Assembly (NCBI GenBank): GCA_050084515.1
Contig: CM114271.1
Coordinates: 64,294,001-64,358,000 of the forward strand
Length of the DNA: 64,000 nt
From: Blasia pusilla
Taxonomy: Eukaryota; Marchantiophyta; Marchantiopsida; Blasiales
Reading direction: 5' to 3'
A program made the translations under genes and the position numbers. Positions 33,731-46,308 of the stretch are shown one piece after another. Each line of letters opens with the position of its first letter. Within the stretch, counting starts at the first letter, position 1. A model generated the notes under the pieces. That model saw only the letters and a list, made by a program, of their open reading frames with translations. It searched no databases and was not told the DNA's origin.

Positions 33731-33939
33731 GTATAGACTTGTCCGGTTTGGTGTAGCCTTGCATGCAATTGACCCTAATTTAAGTTGTTATAGCACCTTA
33801 TGCAAGTCAATCCATTGATCTCAGTAATCTAATTGTCCAAAAAAAGGTTTCACTAATCGATCTCATATTGAGATAGATAAGCAAAATTAAGTGATGGTTT
33901 TCTTAGAGTGCTTATGTATTTTCCTTTGAGCACCATCTT

Positions 33940-35205
33940 ATATTTCACCGTTCGATGGCCTTGAAACCTTGAGGAGTTTTGCATGTTTGCATGATTAGGG
34001 CATTCAACAGTTCAGATCTTCTTTTAGAATTTTAGGGGTGGAGAAAAAGATTATCAAAGAAAATCCATCCTCCATTTTTAATTCATTTATGGGAGTTCCA
34101 ATGTCGCTGAAATGATTCATGCATGTTGAGCACCCCCCCATACATGTGCTAAAAATTTGGAGGCTTTTGGATGTTCAACCCTCATGGAACATCCTTCCCC
34201 TTGCTTAAGTCGATTTTCTTCCCTTGATGTATTTGTAACATCACATTCCACAATTAGATTGATTTGAAAGTTATAGAGGAGTACTCGTGCTTGTATTTAA
34301 ATTTAATGAACGGCTTAGATCTTGTAAAAGTTACTCAAAATAAGAGTCATGATTTAAAGTTGGCATTTCTCATTGTTTATTTTTATTTTCACTTCAGGGC
34401 AATATTTTCCCATGATTAAAAAACCAACTCTTCATGCCTCCATGCATGATTGGACGACGTTTCACAATTTTTTGATGAGTATGAATGAAGTTAGATACTC
34501 ACAAGATTTCCAACTTTAAGTATCCAAAATCTACCTTGAGAATGGCCATTGCATCCTTATTTTAGTTCTTTTAGTTTTAGCATCATTTTAAATTTAGCCA
34601 TAGGATTATGCTAAAACCTTGCGGATTTGTGCATGTTTGTACATGTATTATTAAGTAATTCAACGATTCAGCTCTTCTTTTGGAATTTTAGGGGTGGAGA
34701 AACAACTCAGCATATTAAATCTATTTTCCATGTATAGTTCATTTGTGGGAGGTGCAATGGGTCTGAAATAATTCCTACATGTTGAGTACTACCCCATACA
34801 TGTGCTAGAAAATTTGGAGGCTTTTGGAGGTTCAACCCTCATGGAACATCCTTCGCCTTGCTTAAATCCAATTTTTTTTTGCATGGAAATACTTGTAACA
34901 TCGCATTGTACCAATAGATGGATTTGAAAGTTCTAAAGGAATGTTCTTGTTTTTATTTAAATTTAATGAATGTTTTATATCTTGTGAAAGTCACTCAAAT
35001 TGTGAGTTATGATTTAAACTTAGTATTTTCCAACGTTTATTATAAGCTTAACTTTGGAGCAATATTTTTCCATGAAAAAAGTTCAACCAGCTCCTCAAGT
35101 TTGCATACATTACTTGACAAAGATTCATAAATATTTTTATAATTCTGAGAGAAATTGAATACTCACAAGTCTTCCAACTTCAAGTATCCATGAACTACCA
35201 TTACT
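33940..35205. repeat. Diverged tandem duplication, period about 656-664 bp
   Basis: Units 33940-34545 and 34600-35205 share TTTTAGGGGTGGAGAAA, CATACATGTGCTA, ATTTGGAGGCTTTTGGA and TCAACCCTCATGGAACATCC in the same order. There is no coding content; TTTGCATG words are frequent. It could be two copies of an unclassified repeat. Confidence 0.85.
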
Positions 35206-35209
35206 TATA

Positions 35210-38200
35210 CATTAAAGAAACTGGATTGTTTTATAGATGATGTTATTGCATACTTAATAATGATTTTTTATTTATTTCTATATTTTATAATTATTTTATT
35301 TTGAACAATAAGAAAATGACACGTCATAACATAGGATATCGAGTTCCCTATAGTAGATTTTAAATTTTTTATACCGGCCAACCAATTATTTGGACCCTAC
35401 ATTATAAAAGCACCTAAAAAAACTTCTTCAAGCCCTTTCGCAACTAATTGGTTAATTATAATTTTCCTCTTTTGTAAATTTAAAAACTATTTTCTCCGTA
35501 ATTAAATGAAATGCTAATATCCTCAAGTCATGTCCCCAAGATATAAACCAAAAACTACTAGGTGTTTTTCTTTTTGAAAATGGAAGCTCTTAAATTGTGA
35601 GTATGGACATATCTTAGTTTAACTAAAACTAAACTAATAAGCACAAAAATATGTCCTCCACAACATCACAAATAAGCCATATGAATGAATGAGAGTTTGT
35701 ATGCCCTTGTAATGAGAAGATAAGAGAGGTAGATAGATTCAAGGATGGATGGTTAATGTAACATAGTCCGACTTCATCCAACCATGCAGAGACTTCTAGG
35801 ATCCAATGCTTTGACAATTCTTTTTAAAGAAAGAGTTCAAAATTCCAACTTCAAAAAAGATAATTACCATACTCGAGCCATTTCCAGGGTTGCACACGGA
35901 CAAAGTTCGTGTCCGCGGATTTATGTCTGTTTGAATACCAATGGCCCGCATCGGAGCCCACCACGTTAACCCGGGCTGACGGAGCCTGCACCCATTGCAA
36001 GGCCCACAAACAAGCCCGCATGGCAAGCTCAGGCCCCTACAGGGCTTACATGGCAGGCTAGGGTGGGCCTTGCACGGGCCAAGGTCTGCTTGTGGGCTTG
36101 CCACGGGCTCCACAACAGGTGCCGCCTCTGTCAACGTGGGTCAACACAGTGGGCTCTAGGACGGGCTTGGGTGTGGGCTAGGCATTTCCAAGGACAACCT
36201 TTCCATGTTCGTTTCCTTGCAACCTTGGCCATTGCAAGAAAGGACAACCTAACTCTTGTTCGTAAGGGGAAGTATATGAATTGAATTAATGATCGTGATT
36301 CACTATATATTCTATGCAAGCCATTTTTACTTTAAGGATGGATGCATTTTTTGTCATCAAAGTGGTGAGTGAATTATTAGAAAATTCAGGATCAAATTTT
36401 ATTTTTTAAACTTAATGTAGCTAGAACTCTACTTGGAAACAACATCGGAGATCCCAATTCTAAAAGAGATAGCAAAATAGGGACTAGCCAAAAAGTACAT
36501 CAATGAAAGTTAGTTGATATTTTAAAATTTTGGGATATTTACTTCAACTACAGTGTATGCCGTATTGGTGATTCCCTTCAGCAAGATAAGTAAGATTTAA
36601 TTAATTGGCTAAAAATTTATCTACAAAGCCTGCACAATATTAGATTAAGTATGATTATTATCTTTTGTAACTTTTCATCTCGAGCACACTCAGCTTGATT
36701 CATTGATGAAAGATTTGTAAATTATAAGGACTAGTGAAGAAATGTGTAGAGAGGATTAAGAGTGTAAGGGGGCTGAAAATAAAATAAAGATAGGTAGGGC
36801 CATTTGATATTGTTGAAGTCAAAAGAAATTGGTGGTTCTACACTATTTTCTATTTATCTACAATATTTGCAAAGTTTGAGTGGTACAAGACTCGAGTATT
36901 ATCAAGTTTTGCTGAATGTTAATTGATATAAGGTGGACTAAGGACCTATCTTCCTCTCATTTGGATATAAGAAGAATGGAGATTGGGAGGAGAGGAGAGT
37001 GAGGGGAGATCAAGTGGTAGCATTTATGAGTACATGACAAAGAATTTGTAGGTGGGATTTTGATTATGCAACTTGCTCAAACTTGACTAGGGGTGAAGGA
37101 AAGGGTATTGAAGTTTAGAAACTTGTAATCATTACTTTATTAATGTCGAATCTTTTGACCAATTATGTATGTGGGCATGTCTAAGTCTGTGAACTTAAAT
37201 CCATCTGATAGATGGAATTTTCTTATGTGAGAATTTCTTTCACTTTGTTGCACAGAGACGGATTTGTCCGTACACGGAAAGGACATGCCCAATGGGTCCC
37301 CCGCCCAAGTTCTTTTGGTACCTTGGTCGCTTGCATGGGCTTGAGACAAGGGAACAGCTGCATGCTTAGATTAAAGGAGGCATGTAGGGATCAAACGGGT
37401 GTACGAGCTACAAGCCCTCACTTGGCCTGCATCAACCTCATGTGTGGCTTGCACCAAGCCCATCTAGCCATACCTGCCCACCCTAGGACCACACTAGCAT
37501 GCATAGGGCCCACGGCAGACATGTACTGGATAAGCCTTGCATGGGTTGTACGGGTTGGTGCCAGCCTCTGCAAGCTCGATGTAGGCTACAAAACTGGTGG
37601 CAAGAACGGGCAACGGATTGTTGGACTAGGTGCAAGATAGCTGAGCCCAAGTCTATGTTGCGAGGGGAGTGGGAACCTAGGCCCACATGGACATGTTCGT
37701 CCTAGGAACGAGCACAAGTGGGCGGACACAAACTTGTCCAAGGACACGGACTTTGTCCATGCACAACGTTGCTCCCACGATGACCCCACTCGCACCCTAA
37801 CAAGCTTTGGCCCTACCTCATCCCTCCTGTGCACAGCCCTTGCCTCTCTCCCGCACTTGTTTGACACAAAATTAAAATGTTGCATAAGGTGCCTCTAAAC
37901 TAATAATGCTAGGGGGCTCCTTAGAAATGAAAGTGACATGTAAAGTTACTTTATAGAGGTCAAAACAATTTTCTATCAAAAAATTTGATGGAAGATGGGA
38001 AAATACTAGCAATATATATTGTTTGGTTTATGCTTTAGTTTTTGGTTTTTTATTTCAAGCAAAATTTTTCTCGTTCCATTTTAATTATTTTAATTTTTAA
38101 GTATTATTTTTGAATCATCAAAAATAATACGGAAAACTAGACTTCACTCCATAATTATCTCAAGAAAATCACCATATTTTTAGTAAATTGTGTTTGATCT

Positions 38201-40880
38201 ATATTTCTAGAAAGATTTCTTCCTGTCCTTCTTCTTTGACTAGAGAAAAATACTTTTGAGATGCTCTAAATGTCATAAAAAATTTAACTCAAGTTACAAA
38301 TTTCCGTACGGTAGTTATCTTTCCAAAAATTTGATAAGCTTCTAATAGTAAAGTTTGCGTTCAATTTTTTAAGAAGAGTATCTTTGAAATGCTTTTGAAT
38401 TTGGTTAATTTTGTGAATTGCACTTATCATTGAATGTAAGAACCTATATGATGCCATGTGTCCTTTTTTCAAATGTCAAACCAAAAATGTGGTAGATTTT
38501 CTCATGATGATTTTCTTACGTATTTTTGTTGTAGATTTGTTCTTGAAAATTAATTTATTAATTTTCTAAATACATCACAAACGGTATTAAAAAAATCAGA
38601 ATTTAAAATTAGTTGTGTAAAATTTTCATTTATTTTTATTAATTTTTATTTTACCAACTAATTCATGTTAGTTGATAACCAATACAATAATTTTGATTTG
38701 GAAATCAGTTTCAATATTTTATCGTAGAAGTCTTAGATAAGAAACAAAGGGATACATTTTGAACAAAGAAGGACTCCAAAAAGATTTTAACTAGAAGTGC
38801 TCAATTTTCAATATTAGACAATAGAGATAAAAAATATTAAATAGGGGAAGGAAGAAGATGAATGGGCAAAATTTTCAACAATTTAGGGTAAGAAAGAAGA
38901 AATTTAATTCTCAATAAAAGAGGGAGATATCAGATATGTTTGAAGGATGTCCTCCTTCTATCCAAAGGGATAAAAACAAAGGAGCATTGTTTAAAGGATC
39001 AAGGCGTGCTCATCAATCCCTACCCATGTCAAAGAAGAGGGGAAAAGAGTAAGTTCGCATCACCCTTTCTTCACCCTTAGCCTCTCATAGGGAAATGAGA
39101 TAAATAATAGAAGAGAGGGAGAGGGGGGAAAGGAGATAGGAACATAGTGAGGGTAATAACAAACCCTCTCCATTTCACTTGAGAGTAAAAGTAAGAAAAA
39201 GATAGAGCTTCAAAATGAGTTCAATGAGTTGGTGATACAAGAAATTAAAGAGATGGAATGACTCTTTATTCGAGTGAAAGGGGAAGTAAAAAATCGGAGG
39301 GAGTCCCTCGTTGTCACTATAAAAGCATTGATGGCTCCCGTAAGGGTCTTGAGAAATCCCTTCTTGCCCAATCCATCATAAGAGCACAAAATATTTTTGG
39401 TTTCTATTAAGTGTGTTCATTTTGATGACAATAAAGATGGACCCTAGTATTTATCTTGCAAGATATGCACTTTATACATGTTTTCTCATGAACCAACAAT
39501 GTTCTAATTTCTTCAAAGACTTTAAAATCCCTAACATCCAAGTAAGTTGTGTTCTTTCTCACATCATGAAGTATAACTTTATAAGAGTTCAATATCAAAT
39601 TTAATTAATATACTTCTTTTCTTATTCAAAATCAAGCATTCGAGATAAAATAAATTCGAGACATGTGGATACTACTTTATCGATTTTTTTCATGCTTCTT
39701 TTAGGACTTTAGATCATGCTTTTGAGACTTTGAAGTCCCTAAATTTAGTTGAAAAGGTCATTCTATAATTAAATTTATGGTGAAGAGTTTCTCTTGTAAT
39801 GAGTTTCTATTTGAAAAATCAAAATCATGGTATTAAATTTGTAGGTAGATTCTGGCACAATTTTAACTCTTTTTTTCAAAATCAAGTCAACTAAGTACAT
39901 TTACAAGTCCATCTTCTTTTCAAATAGCCCTAGTTGTGTTGGAAATAACGTATTCTCAACATATCCTTCTACAATTGTTTCTAAAAAATTTGAAGAGAAA
40001 GGAATAAAGCAATGATTATCACAAAAACTGGAAGAAAAATAATTCTAAACCCTAAAGTGATATTATTATATTTTTATATATATAATTATAATGGGCGATT
40101 CTATATGTAAAATAAGACAAAATAGTGGGGTATCATTGAAATTTTAAATGAGGTGTGGAATTACTTAGAAGGGGGGAATGTTATTACTCTTCTAAGATTT
40201 AAGAAATTGAAATTTTATTTAAATTCTGGAATTTAGAAATTATTATTTATTAAAAAAATTTTTTCCAACACATACATGATAACTAGTATATATATAGGAA
40301 TCTACTTTCTCCCTTCAAATATAAGGAAAAAGAAAGCTCCATTTCATAATAACTTCTTCTCGGAAAACAGATGATGAATATAGTGAAATACTCAAAATTT
40401 AAAAATATCATAAGAAAATAAGGCAAATAAAAGAGAAGGGACAATGAGAGAGGGAGGGATAAATGAATGAATGAGAGAGAGAGAGAGAGAGATTTCTCTT
40501 CAATGTAAATTTATCATAAAATTATAGATGATTCAAAAAAAATAGAACTATTTTTTTTATATCAACATATTATTACAACCCCATCTTAGGCACAAAGAAA
40601 ACCACTAGAAGTAGATTTGTCCATCTATGCACGTAGGATGGAAAATTTTTCTTTTCCCCCACTTTCCTCGCTCATGTTTTACCCTTTTAACTTAACTATT
40701 CCCTCTCTCATTTAGTTACACTGACATCTGTAAAGAGTAGAGAAGTCCTCAGAGGACAAGTGTCAACACCAAGAAGAGGGCTTCCATAACCCCATCCTCT
40801 CTTATTAATATAGATCCAAGGAAAGATGAATGGGGCTCATGCACCTTACAACTTTTCTTGGGCTAGAAAACTACTCATCT
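35210..40880. other. AT-rich non-coding tract with GC-rich islands
   Basis: No gene was recognised across this stretch. Two GC-rich islands, 35885-36200 and 37250-37850, are members 3 and 4 of the dispersed repeat (phrases such as CACGGACAAAGTTCGTGTCC and ACAAGTGGGCGGACAC). A (GA)n run lies at about 40475-40492. The rest is AT-rich with short homopolymers and many stops in all frames. Confidence 0.5.
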
Positions 40881-40883
40881 CCA

Positions 40884-40960
40884 CTCACTCGCTCACTCAC
40901 TCACACTCACTCACTCACTCACTCACTCTCTCACTCTCTCTCTCTCTCTCTCTCATATAG
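40884..40960. repeat. CTCA and CT microsatellite
   Basis: About eight CTCA/ACTC repeats pass into a (CT)n run. The 64-codon open frame across it encodes only Ser-Leu-Thr-His repeats and is not a gene. Confidence 0.95.
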
Positions 40961-41434
40961 TTTGACTGGTAAGCTGCCCATAAATGCATCGGCCTCTATC
41001 TTTTTCCTCTTTTTCCAAAATTAAGTAAAGAAGACACACGTAAGACAAAAAAGATATGTCCGGTGAGTCAATGACACATGTCACTATTCTAGGTGTCACC
41101 ATCTAACTCGCATCTAAGAGGGACTCCTCCCATAATTCTCAAGTAGACCTTCACGTCTTCGATTTTCAATTTGATACTTGAGTTCTCAATTCATTGGAAT
41201 TATACCATAAAACTCACATTAACAACCTCATGAATCTTATGTATTCAAACAAGCCTTTTTTTGGAAAGTCTCATACATGACGTCCCACATGACTTGAAGA
41301 TAAGACGTGTCTATTTTTGGGCAAGAATGTGAAATTGGGGGGAGAGAAGAAAATCTGGTGGTAAAAGAGTAAGAAAGACATACTTGGGCTTGGAAACATG
41401 CCTAAACCAAGAGACTCGATCCACTCTCCCAACA

Positions 41435-42120
41435 ATCTTTACTTGTATTTTTTGAATCAATCACGTTACATACTTGAAAAGTTCCTGAAAAAAAATTCAT
41501 TAAAGTAGAGTGGTTGTTGCATCATCATTTGCGGAACACTTACTTGAGGAAGTCTTTTTCTAGTATAAAAAAGTAGCATTCCACAATTTATTACTTGTAT
41601 CTTTTTAATCAAGACATTCAAATACTTGAAATCTTCTGGAAAATGAGAAACATCATTCTTTACTGTTGCGTGGGCTTTAATGACGATAGGGAAGCAGTTC
41701 CCTTTTACGCATTCAACGATTCATATGAAAGATATTTAAATCTGTAAATATCCGGGAATATAAAAGACCTCGTTGTTGAATGTCACGTGGCTGTTGTTAT
41801 TTTGGAGAGCCTTTTTTTAAAATCGAAAAAGGCTCTCCAAAATTTATATTTTCATTTTTTATCAAAGATATGAAATACTTGAAAATTTCGTCAAACATTG
41901 CTTCGGTGTTCTATTGTCATGCGTGGAAAACAGGTTAAGGATATTTTTTTAATATTAAAAAATTAATTCCAAAACTTATTACTTTTAATTTTTGATTAGA
42001 TGAATAAAAACACTCGAGATTTCCTTGAAAATTAAACAATGGTTCATTGAGCGGAAATAGTATCATCACTTATTTAGGGTTTTTCTTCATACATTCAGAA
42101 ATTGCATTCCACAATTGACC
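41435..42120. repeat. Degenerate satellite array
   Basis: About five diverged units of roughly 130-150 bp recur, each with a TTATTACTTGTATTTTT-like start, an ATACTTGAAA block and an AACATCATT-like end. At 41800-41842 adjoining unit ends form a 17-bp perfect inverted repeat (TTTTGGAGAGCCTTTTT) around a 9-bp loop. Confidence 0.6.
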
Positions 42121-42842
42121 CTCTAATATTATGATCTACAATGGTGGCATTATGTATTTTCCTCCGGATATTTCAAGTAATACCAATACGTTTTGTTTCT
42201 TAGAGTGAGATTAATTAAATGAAGAGCTCATTTATAACTTATATCACTCTAGTATTTATTCTACTATTATTATTTGTGTTTGTTCATCTCATGTTGAATT
42301 TTCTTTTTTTAAGGTATCCAAAGATTCATATTCTTTCATACATCTCAATTTCCCGTTAGAATGATCATAGAATACCCATCGTAAATTTTTTGAATTTTTT
42401 CCATCCTCAAGAAAGTTTTTTGGAAATACCTTCAAGAAATCTGAAAATCTCATGGAGAAAATACTCCAAAAATTTTCATGAGAAATATCTGATCTTAATT
42501 CGTGTACGGAAATATCCTCCTGAATGTTGGATATTAATGCCGGAATTCCTTATTTTCCTTTCATGGAATTTTGCACCTTTTGTCTCGGAGAGTCTGTCAT
42601 TGTATTTCTCTTTTCTCATTGTCTTTTCATTGTTATCTTTGTCTACACAGCAAAGTGCATCTACATTTAACATTACTTGTTAGGGCCGTGAGAAGTACAA
42701 ATCCTATTTAAATACTCATTTTTTAATGAATTTCTCTTATGTGACTTTCATTTTTGGTGCTAAAAATATTTTTATACAAAACTAACGACACATGTCAAAC
42801 TTAAAAACCATTCTCCAATTAATATATAAATGTGATGGGGAT

Positions 42843-42862
42843 ATATATATATATATATATAG
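42843..42862. repeat. (AT)n microsatellite
   Basis: A run of about ten AT dinucleotides in AT-rich non-coding DNA. Confidence 0.95.
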
Positions 42863-43789
42863 TTTTATGAAAAATATCTCCTATTGATTATATATTTATT
42901 AAATTATTAGATACGTAGATATAGATCAATTTCCCATTAGCATTGCTTTTAAGAACCTATCAAACTTTCAAAAAAGTTAAGTTTTTGAATGTCTAAATAA
43001 ATGTTTTTCATAGAAATCTACTTCCAATTGTTGGTGAAAATATCTTGAGTAGCAATAAGTCAATTAATGCTTCCATTTCTATAAGAGGTGGAAATGATAT
43101 AAATCTTAAAAAAATGTGCTTATACTTGTCATGTTGAATTTGACGAATTTTCTTCATGAAACAAAATTTGAAATACCTAAAGAAAAAAACTCTTCTATAT
43201 GAAAATAAAGCTTTAAATTTTTTATAAGAAAAAGGTCCTATTCAATTGGTTTAGATCAAATACATCTTTTTTATATTTTTTATTTTAATTTCATAATATG
43301 TGTATTTATATTTCCATATAAATAAGTATTTATGAAATATTTCAAGGTCTTATAAGAATGAAAAAGAGTATTGTTACAAGTACGGAATTTTTTCACAAAA
43401 TAAAAGAGTCTCCTAAATCGAAAAATTTCTAAATGAAAATTAGTATGGGACTTGAGGTTTTGAATTTGTTTTTTAGAAATAGGTTTCATCAGATGAAATT
43501 TGTGCGACACCAAATAGGAAATACTTACATGGATTGGAATGAGTCTGAGAGACATTAAATTTTGTTCACATCTTCGTTCCATTCATTCCTACGAGTGAGC
43601 AAGTTTAAGGGGATAATCTTCATTCTTTGGCTTGTCAAGTTTGAGTTAGTATTCAAATAACCAAAATGTATAATGATATACCTTCCTATAATAGTATGGA
43701 GAAAATCTTCTCATGATTGTTTTAGAAATCTACAATTTTTAATCTCCTAAATTAGGGGATTAAGAATCGCTTGATTTTTAACGAATCTA

Positions 43790-44260
43790 TATTACAATGG
43801 GCAACCCTATATGTGCAATAAGACAAAATAGTTAAATAGTAACAAAAAATAGCAACATGCTTGAATTTTGTCCCTTGATTTATTCTAGATGAATAGAGAA
43901 AATAAATCTGAGTGGAAGAGGCAAATATTTTTATTAGTTAATTATTAATTGGATTAATTTATATTATAATAGGTGATCCTAAGTGCATAATAAGACAAAA
44001 TACAGGGATAATTAGGAAAAATAGCAAATCCGTCCGAATCTATATAATAATTGGCGACCTCATAACCATAAGATAGTGAGATAATAAGACAGAATAGGTA
44101 GCATCTTTGACTTTTGTTGTTTGAGCCATATTAGATGGGTAGGAATAGATAGGAATAGACAAAACGAAAAGAGATCTTAGTGGAGTAAAACAAATGTATT
44201 GATCAAATAGTAATTTATTTAATATTATAATGGGTTATTATAAATATTAACAAAATGGAA
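43790..44260. repeat. TAAGACAAAATA-bearing repeat units
   Basis: Diverged units with TATAATGGGCGA(C/T)-like starts and AATAAGACAAAATA ends lie at about 43790, 43965, 44040 and 44225, with an outlier at 40088-40130. They look like fragments of one AT-rich repeat family. Between 42120 and 43790 and from 44260 to 44720 nothing else was seen. Confidence 0.5.
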
Positions 44261-44724
44261 TAATTATGACAAAACTCCAAAAAATTAAAATTTTTGCCCT
44301 AATCCGTAATAGATTTTGCTGTAATTTTATGGAAAGATAAAATTACTTAGGGGATTGGGATATCATTTAAATTTGAAATAAAAAATTTGATTATTTAAAA
44401 AAATAATCGTATTAATTTCCATTCAAATTCACTTTTGGAAAGAGAAATGAATTTGAATGGAAAAGGAAGATTGTTTTGTTAATTATAATTGACGAATAAT
44501 TTAGCTAGTGAGTGGTAATTCAGTGGGAAGGGAAGAATCGTTATTGCTCGAATTCTTTTGGAGAAATGAAATTATTAAGGGAAATTACCGGCATTATTTC
44601 AAGGTGAATTTTTTTAATTTTTTTAATAATAAAAAAAACAATTCATATTTATAATTTTAAATTCTAAATATAATTTTAGAAAACTACTTTTGACACATTT
44701 TTTTCAACTTTGCCACGGGGCATA

Positions 44725-44815
44725 CATACTAGTGTGGTGGTAAGAGTACTGGCCAGGGAAAGTCTAGATACACCAGGTGCCATGTGTCGTACCCGCTTCT
44801 CTCCACTGACCGCAA
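44725..44815 (+). repeat. Possible tRNA-derived SINE head
   Basis: TAGTGTGGTGGTAAGAGTAC resembles a polymerase III A box in a D-loop context. About 50 bases on, TGTGTCGTACCCGC loosely resembles a B box (GGTTCGAATCC). Acceptor stems do not pair, so a functional tRNA is unlikely. SINE assignment is tentative. Confidence 0.25.
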
Positions 44816-44819
44816 GTAA

Positions 44820-46300
44820 GGGGAGTCGGGGACCACCTAAAACACTAAATTAGAAGCACCTCATTCGTACTACGTTGCCATACTCGGTTTCGCTTCGTGT
44901 GGCCGTGTTCATGGAGACCAGTCACCAGAGTCGCGGGCAACACGGAAATTTCAATCGAAATGAATGCCGTCCCCTTGAAGATCCGCCACACGGATGCAGT
45001 CGAGAGTAATAGAGTATCCAAGCGTGAACTGAAGTTTGGGCCGGGCAGGAAGGAAAGATTCTGGATCGGGGAGTTTAGTTACACATACAGCCAAGTTAGT
45101 CATTTCCTCGACGACTTACCGTCACTTACGTGAGCGCACCACAAAGTGAAGGTTGGGAATCCCTCGGTGCCTTTATTCGGTTAATTTTGTTTTCTTGTGG
45201 AAGATGACTCTGTCCATCGGATAATAATTTTCTCCTTTTATTTTCATGTTTTAAATTTAGACTCTTTTTCCTTAAACCCCATGGTGACCTCCGGAAAATT
45301 TCCAACTGCTTCTATTTGACAGTTTGGAACGACTATTTTCTTTGTAAAATGATACTTTTTTCACTCAGCAGATGTTACTATTCCCATACATCAAAATGGA
45401 TATCATTTAGGGTGGGGTCATATACAGCTTTTATTTACTTGTGTTGCCGTCGAGTATGGAATTTAATTTATTATTCGCAACTTCATACGCACGGTAGGTA
45501 TGCGCGCATATATATCAATAATAAAACAAATTAATAACCTGGGTTAGTTCATTTAATAATTAATTTTTGAAAAAAACTAATATGCTAATTGGAAGATGTA
45601 GATTTGTCATTTAATTTAATTTTTAAAAATTTAATTTTTAAAAAATATTATATATTTTTAATCATAAAAATTTAAATATAAGATGAAATATTAGTAAGAA
45701 AATAAATGAAATTATTTTAAAATCAAATTTTACTTTTACCCTAAGCACGGGTTTTACGAGTTGATGACCACAATCATGAACTCATAAAACTCGTTGGTCT
45801 GATCGTTGAGAACTCGTTGAGTTCAAGGTTCCGGAGTTTTTTTAAAATTTTCGGACTACCACTGGAATAAGAATTACCTTATCGGTTTTTTTAAGGTACC
45901 GATCGTAGTTGGAAGATTTTTGACTTTCCTCTTTATTTATGGAAGTTTTTTTATTCGTCGTTTAAAATCCAAAAATTCCTTTTTCCTCTTCTTCATATTT
46001 TTGGTTTTTCCCCCCCTTTCCAATTTCCGGCCATAATTTTAGCAGCCGCCCAAAAACCGACTTGTTGGAAATCACCCATAAAGTATTATGAAGTCACTAC
46101 TTCTATTCTCCACAATCCAAACATGCAAAATCCACCATTGAACTAGCAAATACCTCAACTAAACATTCAGATAATTTGTTTTCTACATAAAATATTATAA
46201 AGTCATTCATATTCAAAAGTGAAAAATCCAGAATCCAGAATCCTTTCTATCTCCTAAATTATTTCATAAAGTCATCCTTGGCAAGAGTTGAATCTGTCAA
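44820..46300. other. No gene recognised
   Basis: A 78-codon plus-strand frame at 44897-45133 (WRPVTRVAGNTEISIEMNAV) is moderately protein-like but matches nothing known to me. The remainder is AT-rich. A non-coding stretch up to 46300 may include the 3' terminal region of the hAT element; no terminal inverted repeat was identified. Confidence 0.35.
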
Positions 46301-46308
46301 AACTCCCA

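Noticed and set aside
33429-33818. Open frames on both strands in the GC-rich island
   Set aside because: They are low-complexity Arg/Pro/Ala-rich, open in opposing frames because of composition, and show no domain.
40830-41024. 64-codon frame
   Set aside because: It is a translation of a CTCA/CT microsatellite.
44725-44815. Functional tRNA gene
   Set aside because: The acceptor and T stems do not pair and the B box is poor; kept only as a weak SINE suggestion.
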